A stretch of DNA of 6,331 bases from an uncultured Clostridia bacterium (GTDB lineage: Bacteria; Bacillota; Clostridia; Oscillospirales; Ruminococcaceae), in NCBI GenBank assembly GCA_947385505.1, contig CANDLP010000146.1:1-6331 (forward strand). Direction: 5' to 3'. A program made the position numbers and the translations under genes. Each line of letters begins with the position of its first letter. Within the stretch, counting starts at the first letter, position 1. Positions 5,647 through 6,331 of the stretch are shown here, piece after piece. The notes under the pieces are model-generated. The model was not told the origin of the DNA. It did no database searches and saw nothing but the letters and a program-made list of their open reading frames with translations.

Positions 5647-6331
5647 ATGAACAAAAAAATATTTCGTAAAAAAAAGAACCCGTTAAAGCCCCTGCTAATC
5701 ACTCTGCTTGTTTTTATACTGATATTCTCGGTGCTCTCTTTTATAATAGTCAAGGTTAACTTTGACGATGTTTTCGGAAGGACGACCCTTGACCCTCTGA
5801 GTTGTTATCTGCGGTACGCCGACGTAGAGGATAAATACGAACGGGAAGAGATATCCTTTATGTCAGGAGAAAACAAGCTTCAGGGATATCTTTACGGTTC
5901 GGAAAACACCAAGGGATTGGTGGTTATCTGTCACGGTCTCGGCGGAGGTGCGGAAAATTATCTGGCGCAGACGTTAAGTTTCGTAGACGAAGGGTATCGG
6001 GTTTTCGGCTATGACAATACCGGATGCTACAACAGCGAAGGAGATAACTGTATCGGGTTGGTGCAGTCTGTTAAGGATTTAGACGCGGCGCTTACCTTTA
6101 TTGAAAGCGAAGAGCGTTTCGGCGGACTTCCCGTTTATTTGTACGGACACAGCTGGGGCGGCTACGCTGTAACGGCAATATTCAATTATGACCATGATAT
6201 CGCCGCTTCGGTAAGCGTTGCGGGCTTCAACAAGCCCATGCAGATGATTATCGAATGGGCAAGAGGTATGATGGGCGGATTTGCCTATGTGGAATACCCT
6301 TACATATGGCTTTATCAAAAAACGGTATTCG
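5647..6331 (+). CDS. Membrane-anchored alpha/beta hydrolase (3' end beyond the window)
   Basis: The visible 228 residues start with a basic cytoplasmic stretch (MNKKIFRKKK), one hydrophobic segment at about 14-36 serving as an uncleaved anchor, then an alpha/beta-hydrolase core likely on the outer face. HGLGG (96-100) is the oxyanion-hole loop, GYDNTGCYNSEG (121-132) replaces the common YDxRGxGxSxG loop, and GHSWGG (167-172) is the nucleophile elbow with Ser169. The catalytic Asp and His should lie past the edge. The pattern resembles serine-hydrolase families that include lysophospholipases and membrane-bound esterases; the substrate cannot be told. There is no lipobox, so it is not a substrate of the neighbouring Lgt. 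The only good ribosome binding site, GAGGGAG (5626-5632), is 14 bases from the ATG, longer than usual; in-frame codons upstream offer only ATT before the stop at 5620, so the ATG stands. It follows the small membrane gene by 24 bases. Confidence 0.85.
   Translation, partial: MNKKIFRKKKNPLKPLLITLLVFILIFSVLSFIIVKVNFDDVFGRTTLDPLSCYLRYADVEDKYEREEISFMSGENKLQGYLYGSENTKGLVVICHGLGGGAENYLAQTLSFVDEGYRVFGYDNTGCYNSEGDNCIGLVQSVKDLDAALTFIESEERFGGLPVYLYGHSWGGYAVTAIFNYDHDIAASVSVAGFNKPMQMIIEWARGMMGGFAYVEYPYIWLYQKTVF

Overview
The window looks like a chromosomal segment of an anaerobic Clostridia-type Firmicute, plausibly from the Ruminococcaceae/Oscillospiraceae side. The inference rests on AGGAGG-type ribosome binding sites, a moderate-GC coding style with an AT-rich intergenic region, a pyruvate:ferredoxin oxidoreductase, and a YmfF/YmfH M16 peptidase pair next to a Gram-positive-style lgt. 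The genus cannot be fixed from the sequence alone.

Layout. Bases 1-400 (minus strand) hold the first 133 residues of nifJ, pyruvate:ferredoxin oxidoreductase, which runs off the left edge. Bases 401-783 are a divergent intergenic region. On the minus strand there is a near-consensus extended -10 promoter at 636-664, which predicts an unusually long nifJ leader of about 230 nt. The first 80 nt of this leader contain two mutually exclusive hairpins, the second followed by seven T residues, as in a transcription attenuator. Two further dyads lie closer to nifJ. On the plus strand an extended -10 promoter at 712-740 drives the rightward operon.

From 784 to the right edge everything reads rightward and tightly packed: ymfF (784-2085), ymfH (2082-3368, TTG start in a 4-nt overlap), lgt (3433-4506), folD (4571-5407), a 72-residue two-helix membrane protein (5404-5622, ATGA overlap with folD), and a membrane-anchored alpha/beta hydrolase (5647 to the edge, incomplete). 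No convincing terminator interrupts the series, so it is probably one operon continuing past the window.

How the genes work together. YmfF lacks the zinc motif but keeps the Arg/Tyr pair of the M16 C-terminal domain, and YmfH has HFLEH but has lost that pair, so the two look like complementary halves of one protease. In Bacillus subtilis the homologues are linked to modification of elongation factor P. Lgt attaches diacylglycerol to prolipoproteins; FolD supplies one-carbon folates; the last two genes encode membrane proteins of unknown role. The least explained part of the window is the nifJ leader. No mobile element, CRISPR array, tRNA or rRNA is seen.
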